A stretch of 38,191 bases of DNA from Gammaproteobacteria bacterium RIFCSPHIGHO2_12_FULL_63_22 (GCA_001801685.1 MGYJ01000002.1:1-38191), one strand, 5' to 3'. Counted from the stretch's first letter, positions 1 to 10,026 are shown. Notes: generated by a model not told the origin, from the sequence alone. Made by a program: numbers and translations.

Positions 1-358
1 CCAGGCCAATCAGGCTTCCGCCACCACCGATGGTGCCGACCATGTTCAGGCCGTCCAGCGGGAATGCCTCGAGCGCTTCCTTGCGACGGTTCGGGTCGGG
101 GCGCAGGCCGCTGCCTGAATCCCGATCCGGCACGGGCACCGCGAACGGATCGCGCAGGCCTTCGGACGAATACTCGAACGTCTCGAACTGGCGCATCACC
201 GGCAGCGGGTCCAGCGGCGGCGCGGGACGCGCCTTCACTTCGACCACCCAGGCTTCCACTTCCTTGGTATCGCTTGTGCAGGCCGTCAGCAGCCCCAGCA
301 TCGCAACACCCAGGAGGGCGGACTTGAGGAAACTCGTCTGTCGCAGGGCGGAAATCAC
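1..358 (-). CDS. pilP: Type IV pilus lipoprotein PilP (C-terminus beyond window)
   Basis: PilP is the inner-membrane lipoprotein that links the PilM/N/O platform to the outer-membrane secretin PilQ. The GTG start at 358 overlaps the pilO stop (GTGA), so the two are translationally coupled. The first ~27 residues form a lipoprotein signal peptide ending in the lipobox L-T-A-C, with lipidation expected on Cys27. A Pro-rich linker (ARPAPPLDPLPVM) follows, then the typical 'EGLRDPFAVP' segment and the start of the beta domain (LDGLNMVGTIGGGG). About 119 residues are visible; the rest, and probably pilQ, lie to the left of the window. Identification rests on operon position plus the lipobox and the RDPF segment, and is secure. 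Confidence 0.93.
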   Translation of the reverse strand, partial: MISALRQTSFLKSALLGVAMLGLLTACTSDTKEVEAWVVEVKARPAPPLDPLPVMRQFETFEYSSEGLRDPFAVPVPDRDSGSGLRPDPNRRKEALEAFPLDGLNMVGTIGGGGSLIGL

Positions 359-981
359 TTCGCACCTCCGGCGGTCTGCGCGGTCACTTCTTCATCGTCT
401 AGGTAGCGATAGGTCTTGATCGTTCCCTGCAAGACCAGCAGCCCGGGTTTGCCGGCGCGCGGCGTCAACGAGATGTTGTGCATGGTCATGATCACGACGC
501 GAGGCAATGAGGCCACGCCGCTGACGAATGCGCCGAACTGGTGGTAGGTGCCCACCATGCGCAGATTGATTGGCTTCTCGGCATAGAACTCTTTGGCCGA
601 CTCAGGACCGGGCTGGAACAGTTCGTTGCTGATGCCCGTCGCCAGCGCAGTCTGCGAAACGTCGACGATCAGGTCGGGCATTTCGTTCTTGCTGGGCAAC
701 TGGCGCAGCATCTGCTGCAGCATGAGCTCCATCTGGGCGAGTTGCTGCTTGAGCGGCTCGAGGTTCGCGGCACGACCTTGCTTGTCTTCGAACTCGGCCT
801 TCAGCGTGCCCTCCTTCGCGACCAGGCCTGCCAGCTCGGTGCGACGGTCAGCGACGAAGAAGTACCAGGCGGCACCGATGATCACGATGCCGGCCATCAG
901 GCAGGCAAACAGTTTCACCGGCAAGGGCCACGAACCAGGATTGCTGGTGTCGAGGTTGCGCAGGTCCATTTTCTTGCTCAT
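355..981 (-). CDS. pilO: Type IV pilus inner-membrane protein PilO
   Basis: PilO is a bitopic inner-membrane protein that dimerises with PilN in the pilus alignment subcomplex. The 208-aa product has a short cytoplasmic N-terminus, one transmembrane helix at about residues 24-44, a periplasmic coiled coil (about 50-95, including KAEFEDKQGRAANLEPLKQQ) and a ferredoxin-like C-terminal domain (KPINLRMVGTYHQFGAFVSG, then LTPRAG). Length and architecture match the family. The ATG start overlaps the pilN stop by 4 bases, and its own stop overlaps the pilP start, as expected in pilMNOPQ. Confidence 0.96.
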   Translation of the reverse strand: MSKKMDLRNLDTSNPGSWPLPVKLFACLMAGIVIIGAAWYFFVADRRTELAGLVAKEGTLKAEFEDKQGRAANLEPLKQQLAQMELMLQQMLRQLPSKNEMPDLIVDVSQTALATGISNELFQPGPESAKEFYAEKPINLRMVGTYHQFGAFVSGVASLPRVVIMTMHNISLTPRAGKPGLLVLQGTIKTYRYLDDEEVTAQTAGGAK

Positions 982-1792
982 GGCTGGCCTCCTGCGGCCG
1001 GGGCGGGCGGCGTGGTGGGCGCCGGCGCGGGGGTCGCGGTGGCAGGAGCCGGAGTGGCAGGAGCCGTGGTGGCCGGAGCCGTGCCGGTCGCGGGCGAGGC
1101 GCCCGGGGCCGCAGCCGGATCAGTGGCTGCAGGCGCGGCTGCGGCCGGAGCAGTCGCGTCAGTAGCGGCGGGCGCCAGCGGATCGGGTGGCGGTGGCGCC
1201 GCCGGATCCTGCGCTGCGGCAGCGGCTGCAGCAGCGGCCTGCGCGGGATCGTTCGGGTTTTTCAGCTTTACCTTCAACGAGAACTCGTTGGGCAGGCCAG
1301 GTTCAGTGCCACGCAGCTCGATGATCGACAGATCGGGGTCACCCATCCAGCCCGACACATCCAAATTGCGCATATAGGTACTGACGCGGGCGTTGGACTG
1401 GGCGCGGCCCAGCAATGTCATCTCGGCGCCGTTCTGCTGGATCGAGGTGATCTGCGTGCCATCGGCAATCGTGCGTGCTAGTTCGTCGAACAAGTGCACC
1501 ATCTGCGAACGACTGGCCTGCAACTCCTCGATGACCTGCTTGCGCCTCAGCAAGCCAGCCTTCTTCTTGTCCAGCTCGGCGATCTCGGCAATTTGCTTGT
1601 CGAGGGACGTGATCTGGTCGGTCAGGTACTGGTTGCGGTTGTTCTGGCCGTCGATCTGGCCGTTGTAATACATCACGATCAGCAGGCTGATCAGCACGGC
1701 CGCGGCCGAAGCCACGCCCAGCATCGTCAGGAATTCCTGCTGGCGCTGTTTGCGCCGCTCGGCGCGCCAAGGCAATAGGTTGATCTTGGCCA

Positions 1793-1793
<1 letters not shown>
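978..1793 (-). CDS. pilN: Type IV pilus protein PilN with long Ala/Pro-rich C-terminal tail
   Basis: PilN anchors the cytoplasmic actin-like PilM to the membrane and pairs with PilO in the periplasm. The conserved N-terminal INLLPWR motif (residues 4-10), which binds PilM in studied homologues, is present. A transmembrane helix (about 24-43), a coiled coil (about 50-95) and the ferredoxin-like core (to about residue 180) follow. Residues ~181-271 are a low-complexity tail made almost only of Ala, Pro and Thr with some Asp and Gly, beginning with a run of nine alanines. Many PilN proteins are about 180-200 aa, so the tail adds roughly 90 residues. It is periplasmic by topology and its role is unknown. 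The gene overlaps the pilM stop by one base (TGATG). Confidence 0.95.
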
Positions 1794-2854
<1,061 letters not shown>

Positions 2855-2910
2855 TTATCCCCTTTTGCCACTTGCCACGGGCGCTTACACGCTATTCGTG
2901 CGCCGTTACA

Positions 2911-2938
2911 TTAATAACGAAATTTTCCGAAATGGCAA
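2911..2938 (-). promoter_or_regulatory. Candidate sigma70 promoter of pilMNOP
   Basis: On the minus strand there is TTGCCA (2938-2933), a 16-base spacer, then TATTAA (2916-2911), about 60 bases upstream of the pilM GTG. The match is 5/6 for the -35 and 4/6 for the -10, in a locally AT-rich patch that stands out from the GC-rich surroundings. This is pattern matching only. Confidence 0.45.
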
Positions 2939-3030
2939 TGCCCCCCGCCATCTTTTCGGTCCATTGGCTCAAAATGCCATGCCAGTTCACAGCTTTAACG
3001 GCAAAAAGGCCTGAGACCGACACCCTTTGG

Positions 3031-3059
3031 TCCGACGGGGGCCTGCCTCGTTCTATACT
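3031..3059 (+). promoter_or_regulatory. Candidate promoter of mrcA
   Basis: TATACT at 3054-3059 is a good -10 hexamer about 38 bases upstream of the mrcA start. The best -35 at 17-base spacing (TCCGAC, 3031-3036) is weak. The 246-bp gap between pilM and mrcA holds this and the pilM promoter; I see nothing else in it. Confidence 0.35.
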
Positions 3060-3097
3060 CTCGGTCCCGCCCGATGTAAACGAGGAAGAGGCCCAGG

Positions 3098-5554
3098 ATG
3101 GCCCAAGTGACACGCTGGTTGCGCCGCCTGGCCCTGCTCGCAGGCTTGGGCCTGGTACTCGGGATACTGGCACTGGGCATCATGTACTGGCTGGTCGCGC
3201 CTCGCCTGCCGGACGTGCAGGAACTGCGCAACGTCGCCATGCAGGTACCCCTGAGCGTCTACACCGCGGACGCCAAGCTGATCGCGCAGTTCGGCGAAAC
3301 GCGGCGCTATCCGGTGAAGATCGACAAGATCCCGACCCAGCTCAAGCAAGCCTTCATCGCCATCGAGGATGCCCGCTTCTACAAGCACCAGGGCCTGGAC
3401 TTCAAGGGCATCACCCGCGCGGTATGGCTGTTGGCCACGACCGACAACAAGCGCGTGCCCGGCGGCAGCACCATCACCCAGCAGGTGGCCAAGAATTTCT
3501 ACCTCAGCTCGGAATACAGCTACAGCCGCAAGCTGATGGAGATGGCCCTGGCCATCAAGATGGAGCGCGAGCTGACCAAGGACGAGATCCTCGAGCTCTA
3601 CCTCAACAAGATCTTCTTCGGCAACCGCGCCTACGGCGTGGCCGCGGCGGCGGAGTTCTATTTCGGCAAGTCGATAGACCAGCTGAGCCTGGCCGAGAGC
3701 GCCGCCTTGGCAGCAACGCCGAAATACCCATCCAGCGGCAACCCGGTCATCAATCCCAAACGCAACATCGAACGTCGCAACTACGTGCTGCAACGGATGC
3801 GCGAAGTCGGCTTCATCACCGAGGCGCAGGCGGCTGCGGCCCGCGCCGAGCCCAGCCGCGCCAGCCCGCACGAACCCAAGACCGAGCTGGACGCGCCCTA
3901 CCTGGCCGAAATGGTGCGTGCGGCCATGCAGGAGCGTTATGGCGCCGAGTCCGAGACCAGCGGCTTCAAGGTGTACACCACGGTCCGCAGCGTGGACCAG
4001 GCGGCTGCGTCGAAATCGGTACGCGACGGCCTGGTGGAATACGACCGCCGCCATGGCTATCGCACGGTTGAAGGCAAGCTGGACCTGACCGGCACGGAAA
4101 CCCCGACCGAGCTCGGTGCAGCGCTGCGTCGGTTCGTGCCGATCAGCGGCATGCCCGCTGGCGTCGTGACCAGCGTCGGCGACGGCAAGGCGACCGTCAC
4201 GCTGCGCTCGGGTGAAGTGGTCGTGCTCGATGCGAAGTCCAGCAAATGGACGGGACGCACGCCGGCGGCACTGCTGAAGCGTGGCGACGTCGTGCGCGTT
4301 TCTGCGGCCGAGGAGCCGGGCCAATTCGAATTGACGCAGGTTCCCAAGGCCGAAGCCGCACTCGTTTCGCTGCAGCCCGAGGATGGCGCGCTGCGCGCCC
4401 TGGTCGGCGGCCTGAGCTTCTCGCGCAGCAAGTTCAATCGCGCGGTGCAGGCACAACGCCAGCCCGGGTCGAGCTTCAAGCCCTTCCTGTATTCGGCCGC
4501 CTTCGAGCGGGGTTACACGCCCGCGACCATCGTGCTCGACGCGCCAGTCGTGTTCCGGGATCGCGTCGGCCACGTCTGGCAGCCGCAGAACGACAACGGC
4601 AAGTTCTCCGGCCCCATGCGCATGCGCGAAGCACTGGTGCAGTCGCGCAACCTGGTGTCGGTGCGCCTGCTCGATGCCATCGGCGTTGATTTCGCGCGCA
4701 AGTACATCACCCAGTTCGGCTTCAAGCTCGAAAGCCTGCCGGCCAACCTGTCCATGTCACTCGGCACGGCCTCGCTGACGCCGATCTCGATTGCGCGCGG
4801 CTACACGGTGTTCGCCAACGGCGGATTCCTGGTGGAGCCGTATTTCATTGCGAAAGTAGTGGACCGCAATGGCGTGGTCATCGCCGCCACGCACGCGCCG
4901 CGCGCCTGCCGCCTGTGCCCGCAACGGCTGGCGACGGAGGCCCGTGCCGCCGTGGTGGTGGACGATTTCGATTTCAGCGCCAACGGCCCGACCGCCACCG
5001 CCGCGCCGGCGCAGGACAAGATGGAAGCCGACCTGGTGGGGCCGTCGCAGGTCACGCTGGCGCCGCGTGCGATTGACGAGCGCAGCGCCTTCCTCGCTTC
5101 GTCGCTGATGCGCGATGTCGTGCAGCGCGGCACGGCAACAGCCGCCAAGGTATTGGAACGCGCCGACATCGGCGGCAAGACCGGCTCGACCAACGACCAT
5201 CGCGACGCGTGGTTCTCCGGCTTTGGCGGCGACCTGGTCACCACCGTGTGGGTGGGCAAGGACAACTTCGAGTCGCTCGGGTTCCGCGAATACGGCGGCA
5301 AGGCCGCGCTTCCGATCTGGATCAACTACATGCGCGTCGCGTTGAAGGATGTTCCCCTCACCGATGCCGCGCCGCCGACCGGCATCGTCACCGTCAGCGT
5401 CAACCGCAGCACCGGCGGACTGGTGCCGGATGGAACGCCCGGCGCGCTGGTCGATTATTTCAAGCAGGAAGATTACGACCGCATCATTTCCAGCGGCTTC
5501 AACCAGCAGGACATGGGCGAAGAACAGCAGGCCGAGGCCTTCGACATCTTCTAG
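3098..5554 (+). CDS. mrcA: Penicillin-binding protein 1A (bifunctional peptidoglycan synthase)
   Basis: Class A PBP that polymerises glycan strands and cross-links peptides in the periplasm; also called ponA. The 818-aa product has an N-terminal membrane anchor (about residues 10-34). The GT51 glycosyltransferase domain follows with catalytic Glu90 in EDARFYKHQG and the motif GGSTITQQVAKN. An OB-like insert sits around residues 320-420. The transpeptidase has S458-S-F-K461, an SRN motif (VQSRNLVSV) and K694-T-G696. The ATG at 3098 is preceded by GAGG-type ribosome-binding sequence. A Cys pair (CRLC) lies in the region before the KTG motif. Divergence from pilM is the usual arrangement in this group. 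Confidence 0.97.
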   Translation: MAQVTRWLRRLALLAGLGLVLGILALGIMYWLVAPRLPDVQELRNVAMQVPLSVYTADAKLIAQFGETRRYPVKIDKIPTQLKQAFIAIEDARFYKHQGLDFKGITRAVWLLATTDNKRVPGGSTITQQVAKNFYLSSEYSYSRKLMEMALAIKMERELTKDEILELYLNKIFFGNRAYGVAAAAEFYFGKSIDQLSLAESAALAATPKYPSSGNPVINPKRNIERRNYVLQRMREVGFITEAQAAAARAEPSRASPHEPKTELDAPYLAEMVRAAMQERYGAESETSGFKVYTTVRSVDQAAASKSVRDGLVEYDRRHGYRTVEGKLDLTGTETPTELGAALRRFVPISGMPAGVVTSVGDGKATVTLRSGEVVVLDAKSSKWTGRTPAALLKRGDVVRVSAAEEPGQFELTQVPKAEAALVSLQPEDGALRALVGGLSFSRSKFNRAVQAQRQPGSSFKPFLYSAAFERGYTPATIVLDAPVVFRDRVGHVWQPQNDNGKFSGPMRMREALVQSRNLVSVRLLDAIGVDFARKYITQFGFKLESLPANLSMSLGTASLTPISIARGYTVFANGGFLVEPYFIAKVVDRNGVVIAATHAPRACRLCPQRLATEARAAVVVDDFDFSANGPTATAAPAQDKMEADLVGPSQVTLAPRAIDERSAFLASSLMRDVVQRGTATAAKVLERADIGGKTGSTNDHRDAWFSGFGGDLVTTVWVGKDNFESLGFREYGGKAALPIWINYMRVALKDVPLTDAAPPTGIVTVSVNRSTGGLVPDGTPGALVDYFKQEDYDRIISSGFNQQDMGEEQQAEAFDIF

Positions 5555-5563
5555 GCGGCAGCC

Positions 5564-6229
5564 ATGAGGCGGGACCGTGGGCAACGTGAATTGCAGTTGC
5601 TCGAACGCAGGCAACGCATTGCGTTCGAGGCCGCCCGCCTGATGGCGCGTGACGGAATGCAGGACCCGCGCCAGGCGAAACTGCGTGCTGCACGCCAGCT
5701 CGGCATCGATGACGAAGCCTCGCTGCCGCGAGATGCCGATGTGCGCGAGCAACTGCTCGGCTACCAGCGCCTGTTCCGCGGCGACGAACAGTCGAGGCAA
5801 CTCCAGGTTCGGCGTGAGGCCGCAGTCCCGGCCATGCAGTTCTTCCAGTCATTCCAGCCGCGGCTGGTGGGCAGCGTGCTGGACGGCACCGCCGATGCGA
5901 CATCGCCGATCCGGCTGCAGGTCTTCAGCGACGACCCCGAACTTTTCGCGCGATTCCTGATGGACGCCAACATGCCGGCGAGCCAATTGCCGGAACAGTC
6001 ACTCCGGGTGGATCGGGAAACCCGCGCGCGTTACCCGGCCTGGGCGTTCCAGGCCGACGGCCTGGCATTCGAGATCATGGTCCTGCCGCAGGCCCTGCTC
6101 CGCCAGGCACCGCTGGGCGCCGATGCGCAGCCGATGGCGCGCGCCAGCCTGGCGGCGGTACGCAAGCTTGTCGGGGCTGGATTGAACGCGCCGCCCGAAT
6201 CGGGCGGCGCAGGTGACGAAACGACTTAA
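5564..6229 (+). CDS. Conserved-looking 221-aa protein of unknown function
   Basis: I do not recognise a characterised family with certainty. The protein is soluble, without signal peptide or membrane helix. The N-terminal ~60 residues are Arg-rich and helical ([21 protein letters not shown]). A central region (about 95-190) contains [19 protein letters not shown], then [21 protein letters not shown] and [22 protein letters not shown], alternating strands and helices. It resembles short proteobacterial proteins I have seen labelled either hypothetical or, wrongly, as UDP-N-acetylmuramate-alanine ligase; the alpha/beta core could be nucleotidyltransferase-like, which is a guess. It starts 9 bases after mrcA, so it is probably co-transcribed, and its TAA overlaps the gltA stop tail to tail. 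Confidence 0.75.
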   Translation: MRRDRGQRELQLLERRQRIAFEAARLMARDGMQDPRQAKLRAARQLGIDDEASLPRDADVREQLLGYQRLFRGDEQSRQLQVRREAAVPAMQFFQSFQPRLVGSVLDGTADATSPIRLQVFSDDPELFARFLMDANMPASQLPEQSLRVDRETRARYPAWAFQADGLAFEIMVLPQALLRQAPLGADAQPMARASLAAVRKLVGAGLNAPPESGGAGDETT

Positions 6230-7515
6230 CGCTTGCCCAGGGGCACGTAGTCGCGGGCCGGCGAGCCGGTGTAAATCTGGCGCGGACGGCCAATCTTGTT
6301 TTCCGGATCGGTCTGCTGTTCGAGCCAATGCGAAACCCAGCCGGCGGTGCGTGCGATGGCGAACATGACGGTGAACATTTCGCGCGGGATGCCCAGCGCC
6401 TTGTAGATGATGCCGGAATAGAAATCGACGTTCGGATACAGCTTGCGGGCGATGAAGTACTCGTCCTTCAGCGCTGCCTCTTCCAGCTTCAGCGCCACTT
6501 CCAGCATCGGGTCGTTGACGCCGAGTTCGCCCAACACTTCGTGGGTCATCTCGCGGATGATGGTCGCGCGCGGATCGAAGTTCTTGTACACGCGGTGGCC
6601 GAAGCCCATCAGGCGGAAGCCGGAGTTCTTGTCCTTGGCGCGATCCACGGCCTTGGCGACATCTTCAGGACGGCCGATGCCGGCCAGCATGTCGAGCACG
6701 GCTTCATTGGCGCCGCCATGCGCGGGACCCCACAGCGCGGCCACGCCGGCTGCCACGCAGGCATACGGATTGGCGCCGGTGGAACCGACCAGGCGAACGG
6801 TGGACGTGGAGGCATTTTGTTCGTGGTCGGCGTGCAGGATGAACAGCAGGTCGAGCGCGCGCGCGGCCACCGGCTTCATCGCCAGCGGCTCGCTCGGCAC
6901 CTCGAACATCATGTGCAGGAAACGCTCGACGTATTCGAGGTTGTTGCGCGGGTAGCGGATGGGCCAGCCGATCGAATAACGATGGCAGGCAGCAGCAATG
7001 GTCGGCACCTTGGCCAGCAGGCGGATGGCGGCGAGGCGACGCTGCTCGGGATCTTCCAGGTCCAGGTCGCCGTGGTAGAACGCGGCCAGCGAGCCGAGCA
7101 TGCCGGTCATCATCGCCATCGGATGCGCATCGTGGCGGAACCCGTACAGGAAGGTCCGGAACGCCTCGTGCATCATCGTGTGGTGGGTGACTTCGTGTTC
7201 GAAGTTTCCGAACTGTTCGGCGTTCGGCAACTCGCCGTGCATCAGCAGATAGCTGACTTCGAGGAAGTTCGACTGCTTGGCCAGTTGTTCGATGGGATAG
7301 CCGCGATACATCAGCACGCCGGCGTCGCCATCGATGTAGGTGATGGCGCTGCGGCAACTGGCCGTGGACATGAAACCCGGGTCGTAGGTGAAGTTGCCGG
7401 TTTCCTTGTACAGCTTGCCGATGTCGATGCAGGACGGACCCAGGGTGCCGGTGTGCACGGGAAGTTCGACGGATTTGTCGCCAGCGTTGAGAATCACGCT
7501 CGGGTTGTCAGACAC
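6226..7515 (-). CDS. gltA: Citrate synthase
   Basis: Condenses acetyl-CoA and oxaloacetate to citrate, the entry step of the TCA cycle. The 429-aa product matches the type II (hexameric, Gram-negative) length. Catalytic residues are visible: His in [10 protein letters not shown], His in the signature [13 protein letters not shown], and Asp in [10 protein letters not shown] chose the GTG at 7515 ([12 protein letters not shown]) because AGGAG lies 6 bases upstream and it gives the family length; an in-frame start at 7578 would add 21 residues without a ribosome-binding site. The stop codon overlaps that of the convergent gene (TTAA at 6226-6229). Confidence 0.97.
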   Translation of the reverse strand: MSDNPSVILNAGDKSVELPVHTGTLGPSCIDIGKLYKETGNFTYDPGFMSTASCRSAITYIDGDAGVLMYRGYPIEQLAKQSNFLEVSYLLMHGELPNAEQFGNFEHEVTHHTMMHEAFRTFLYGFRHDAHPMAMMTGMLGSLAAFYHGDLDLEDPEQRRLAAIRLLAKVPTIAAACHRYSIGWPIRYPRNNLEYVERFLHMMFEVPSEPLAMKPVAARALDLLFILHADHEQNASTSTVRLVGSTGANPYACVAAGVAALWGPAHGGANEAVLDMLAGIGRPEDVAKAVDRAKDKNSGFRLMGFGHRVYKNFDPRATIIREMTHEVLGELGVNDPMLEVALKLEEAALKDEYFIARKLYPNVDFYSGIIYKALGIPREMFTVMFAIARTAGWVSHWLEQQTDPENKIGRPRQIYTGSPARDYVPLGKR

Positions 7516-7641
7516 GACAGGCTCCTTGAAAACGATATTTTGGCCAAGCGCCAAGTATCGCATACGGGATTTGTGCAAGGCAGTGCAAACCCGCCGGAAA
7601 ATGCCCCAAGCAGGTCGCTAGCGTGAACCGATGCACGAAAA

Positions 7642-7670
7642 CGACAACGGCCGCAGGGCGGCCGTTGTCG
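7642..7670 (-). terminator. Intrinsic terminator downstream of rpmE
   Basis: A perfect 13-bp stem (7642-7654 with 7658-7670, core ACAACGGCCGC) has a 3-base loop. Read on the minus strand it is followed by TTTTCGT, the expected U-tract for a transcript coming from rpmE, so it insulates gltA from rpmE. Confidence 0.85.
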
Positions 7671-7712
7671 GAAATTGCTGGCCGGCGGGTTGGCCGGCGG
7701 CGAACCGAGGTA

Positions 7713-7973
7713 TTACTCGGTCGCTGGCTTGGCGGCACCGTAGCGCTTGCGGAACTTGTCCACGCGGCCACTGGTGTCCATCAACTTCTGCTTGCCGGTG
7801 TAGAAGGGATGCGAAGCCGACGAGACTTCAACCTTCACCAGCGGATATTCCTTGCCATCTTCCCACTTGATCGTCTCTTTGCTGGACAGCGTGGAGCGCG
7901 TGAGGATGATGAAATCTGAGGTAACGTCCTGGAAGACGACGTCTTGGTACTTGGGATGGATATCGGCTTTCAC
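7713..7973 (-). CDS. rpmE2: 50S ribosomal protein L31, zinc-free type B
   Basis: Large-subunit ribosomal protein near the central protuberance, contacting the small subunit. The 86-aa product ([16 protein letters not shown], then [21 protein letters not shown] and FRKRYG) matches the type B (YkgM/RpmE2) form. It contains no cysteine, so the CxxC zinc site of the zinc-binding form is absent. The start is GTG at 7973 with GGAG 6 bases upstream; an open frame extending upstream to 8285 is GC-driven. In other bacteria type B L31 replaces the zinc form during zinc limitation; I see no Zur box and cannot tell whether this genome has a second copy. Confidence 0.95.
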   Translation of the reverse strand: MKADIHPKYQDVVFQDVTSDFIILTRSTLSSKETIKWEDGKEYPLVKVEVSSASHPFYTGKQKLMDTSGRVDKFRKRYGAAKPATE

Positions 7974-8007
7974 AGGAAAGCTCCACAGTGATTCGGGAAA
8001 GACCCCC

Positions 8008-8037
8008 ATTTTAGCCAGATAGCCCCACCCCACGCAA
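8008..8037 (-). promoter_or_regulatory. Candidate rpmE promoter
   Basis: On the minus strand TAAAAT (8013-8008), a 5/6 match to the -10 consensus, is preceded at 18 bases by TTGCGT (8037-8032). It lies 35 bases upstream of the rpmE GTG. The -35 is weak. Confidence 0.35.
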
Positions 8038-8166
8038 GCCTGGCCGCGCAGCCGGGCGCTGGGGGCCAGTGCTGGCGGTTTCCTGAACGGCCCCGCCCGT
8101 GGCCGCCGGGCCGCCCGGAATCGAAGGCTGCCGGGCTCAAGCGCCCGGGCGGGACGGGCCGCGCCT

Positions 8167-8208
8167 TTGATCTGGGTCAACCCGCCGTGCCGGAACCGGG
8201 AATATGGT
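8167..8208 (+). promoter_or_regulatory. FNR/Anr-like box with candidate fadD promoter
   Basis: TTGATCTGGGTCAA at 8167-8180 fits TTGAT-N4-(A/G)TCAA, the site recognised by FNR/Anr-type regulators. A -10-like TATGGT lies at 8203-8208, implying a start near 8215 and placing the box centre at about -41.5, the classical class II activator position. It is 122 bases upstream of the fadD ATG. The rest of the 329-bp gap (7974-8302) is GC-rich and shows nothing else beyond the rpmE promoter. Which regulator binds, if any, is unproven. Confidence 0.4.
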
Positions 8209-8302
8209 GGAAATGCAGTGACGGAGCGTCCAGGCCCACGAGGCCCTGCACCAGACGGCGAGCTGCCGATCGCCGTCCGCTTCAAATCGGGAGCTGATGG
8301 TC

Positions 8303-9982
8303 ATGGATAAATTCTGGCTTGGACAATATCCACCGGGCGTTGAAGCCGACGTCGATATCAATGCGTATGCGTCGATCCGGGACATCCTGGAGTCCACGTG
8401 CCAGCGCTTCGGCGAGTTGCCCGCCTATTCCAACATGGGCGCATCCATCCGCTATTGCGAACTGGACAGGTTGAGCCGCGACTTCGGCGCCTACCTGCAG
8501 CAAGTCGCCGGCATGCACAAGGGCGATCGCATCGCACTCATGCTTCCCAACCTGCTGCAGTATCCCGTCTCACTATTCGGTGCATTACGCGCCGGCATGG
8601 TGGTGGTCAACGTCAATCCGCTGTACACGCCGCGGGAGCTCGAATACCAACTGAAGGACTCGGGCGCGACGGTGATCGTGATACTGGAGAACTTCGCCCA
8701 CACGCTGGAGCAGGTGATGGCCCGCGTGCCGATCAAGCGCGTGATCACCACCCAGGTCGGCGACCTGTTTCCTGCCGCCAAGCGGCTGCTCACCAACCTG
8801 GTCGTGAAGCACGTGAAGAAGATGGTTCCGGCCTGGCGACTGGAAGGTGCTGTGCCATTCAATACCGTGTTGAAGTTGGGTCGCGACAAAACGCTGCAGG
8901 ACATCCCGCTGGACCACAATGACATCGCGTTCCTGCAATATACCGGCGGCACCACCGGCGTTGCCAAGGGCACCGTACTGACGCATGGCAACCTGGTCAG
9001 CAACATGCAGCAGTTGGCTGCGTGGATTTCACGCGACCTGGTGGAAGGTCGCGAGTGCGCGATCCTGCCGTTGCCGCTGTACCACATCTATGCACTCATC
9101 GCGAACCTGGTCTTCATGAAGATCGGCGCGCACGTCGTATTGATCACCAACCCGCGCGATATCCCGGACTTCCTCAAGACGCTCGACCATCACCATCCAA
9201 CCGTGATGATCGGGGTCAACACGCTATACAACGCCTTGCTCAATGCGCCGGGATTCGAGGCTGTCGACCTGGGCAAACTCAAGCTGGCCTGCGCCGGCGG
9301 AATGGCCGTGCAGCGCTCCGTGGCCGAACGCTGGAAGAAGGCCACGGGCACCCCTCTGGTGGAAGGCTATGGACTCACGGAAACCTCGCCCGTCGTCACA
9401 TCCAACCTGCTCAGCATCAAGGACTGGACCGGCACCGTCGGCCTGCCGCTTCCGTCCACCGAAGTCAGCGTGATCGACGATGACGGCGGACACCTGGCCC
9501 GAGGTGAGCGGGGCGAGCTCGCCGTCCGCGGGCCGCAGGTGATGAGGGGCTACTGGAACCGTCCGGAAGAGACGGCGAAGGTCTTTACCCAGGATGGTTG
9601 GCTGCGCACCGGCGATATCGGCTACCTGGATGAAAAGGGCTATTGCCGGATCACCGACCGGAAGAAGGACATCATCATCGTCTCGGGTTTCAAGGTCTTC
9701 CCCAATGAGATCGAGGACGTGGTCGCGATGCATCCCGGCGTGCTCGAGGTCGCGGCCGTCGGCGTTCCCGATCCTTCCTCGGGCGAGGCGGTCAAGATCG
9801 TCGTGGTGAAAAAGGATCCTGCCCTCACCGAAGCAGGGCTCATCGCGCACTGCCGCGAAAACCTGACGGGCTACAAGATTCCCAAGCTGGTCGAGTTCCG
9901 CACCGAACCCCTGCCCAAGAGCAACATCGGCAAGGTCCTGCGCAGGCTGCTACGCGATCCACCCGCCGCGGCCGCGGCCTAG
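8303..9982 (+). CDS. fadD: Long-chain fatty acid-CoA ligase
   Basis: Activates long-chain fatty acids to acyl-CoA with ATP via an acyl-adenylate, at the inner membrane, as the first step of beta-oxidation. The 559-aa product opens MDKFWLGQYPPG, like FadD of enterics and pseudomonads. It contains the ATP/AMP motif Y213-TGGTTGVAKG-223, the GYGLTETSP motif, and the fatty-acyl-CoA synthetase signature DGWLRTGDIGY to DRKKDIIIVSGFKVFP. The C-terminal catalytic Lys segment is PKSNIGKVLRR. An ATG at 8297 is also in frame, but GGGAG (8289-8293) is 9 bases from the 8303 ATG and only 3 from the 8297 one, so I chose 8303. Confidence 0.95.
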   Translation: MDKFWLGQYPPGVEADVDINAYASIRDILESTCQRFGELPAYSNMGASIRYCELDRLSRDFGAYLQQVAGMHKGDRIALMLPNLLQYPVSLFGALRAGMVVVNVNPLYTPRELEYQLKDSGATVIVILENFAHTLEQVMARVPIKRVITTQVGDLFPAAKRLLTNLVVKHVKKMVPAWRLEGAVPFNTVLKLGRDKTLQDIPLDHNDIAFLQYTGGTTGVAKGTVLTHGNLVSNMQQLAAWISRDLVEGRECAILPLPLYHIYALIANLVFMKIGAHVVLITNPRDIPDFLKTLDHHHPTVMIGVNTLYNALLNAPGFEAVDLGKLKLACAGGMAVQRSVAERWKKATGTPLVEGYGLTETSPVVTSNLLSIKDWTGTVGLPLPSTEVSVIDDDGGHLARGERGELAVRGPQVMRGYWNRPEETAKVFTQDGWLRTGDIGYLDEKGYCRITDRKKDIIIVSGFKVFPNEIEDVVAMHPGVLEVAAVGVPDPSSGEAVKIVVVKKDPALTEAGLIAHCRENLTGYKIPKLVEFRTEPLPKSNIGKVLRRLLRDPPAAAAA

Positions 9983-9995
9983 AAATTCGCCCCGG

Positions 9996-10018
9996 GCGCG
10001 CGGCGTGCCACCGCGCGC
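9996..10018. terminator. Hairpin between convergent fadD and recG
   Basis: GCGCGCGG (9996-10003), a 7-base loop, and CCGCGCGC (10011-10018) form a perfect 8-bp stem in the 44-base gap between two converging genes. There is no U-tract on either side, so termination is only suggested by position. Confidence 0.35.
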
Positions 10019-10026
10019 AATCGGAT

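Noticed and set aside
3053-4573. 506-aa minus-strand open frame inside mrcA
   Set aside because: It is antisense to a clear PBP1a with all catalytic motifs; high GC with G/C at third positions keeps the opposite frame open. The same holds for long antisense frames in gltA, recG, spoT, the DUF1631 gene, GGDEF-EAL, pepQ, valS and the phospholipase.
7672-7700. Second GGCCGGCG-rich inverted repeat next to the rpmE terminator
   Set aside because: It is short, GC-biased and has no U-tract; the perfect 13-bp hairpin at 7642-7670 already explains termination.
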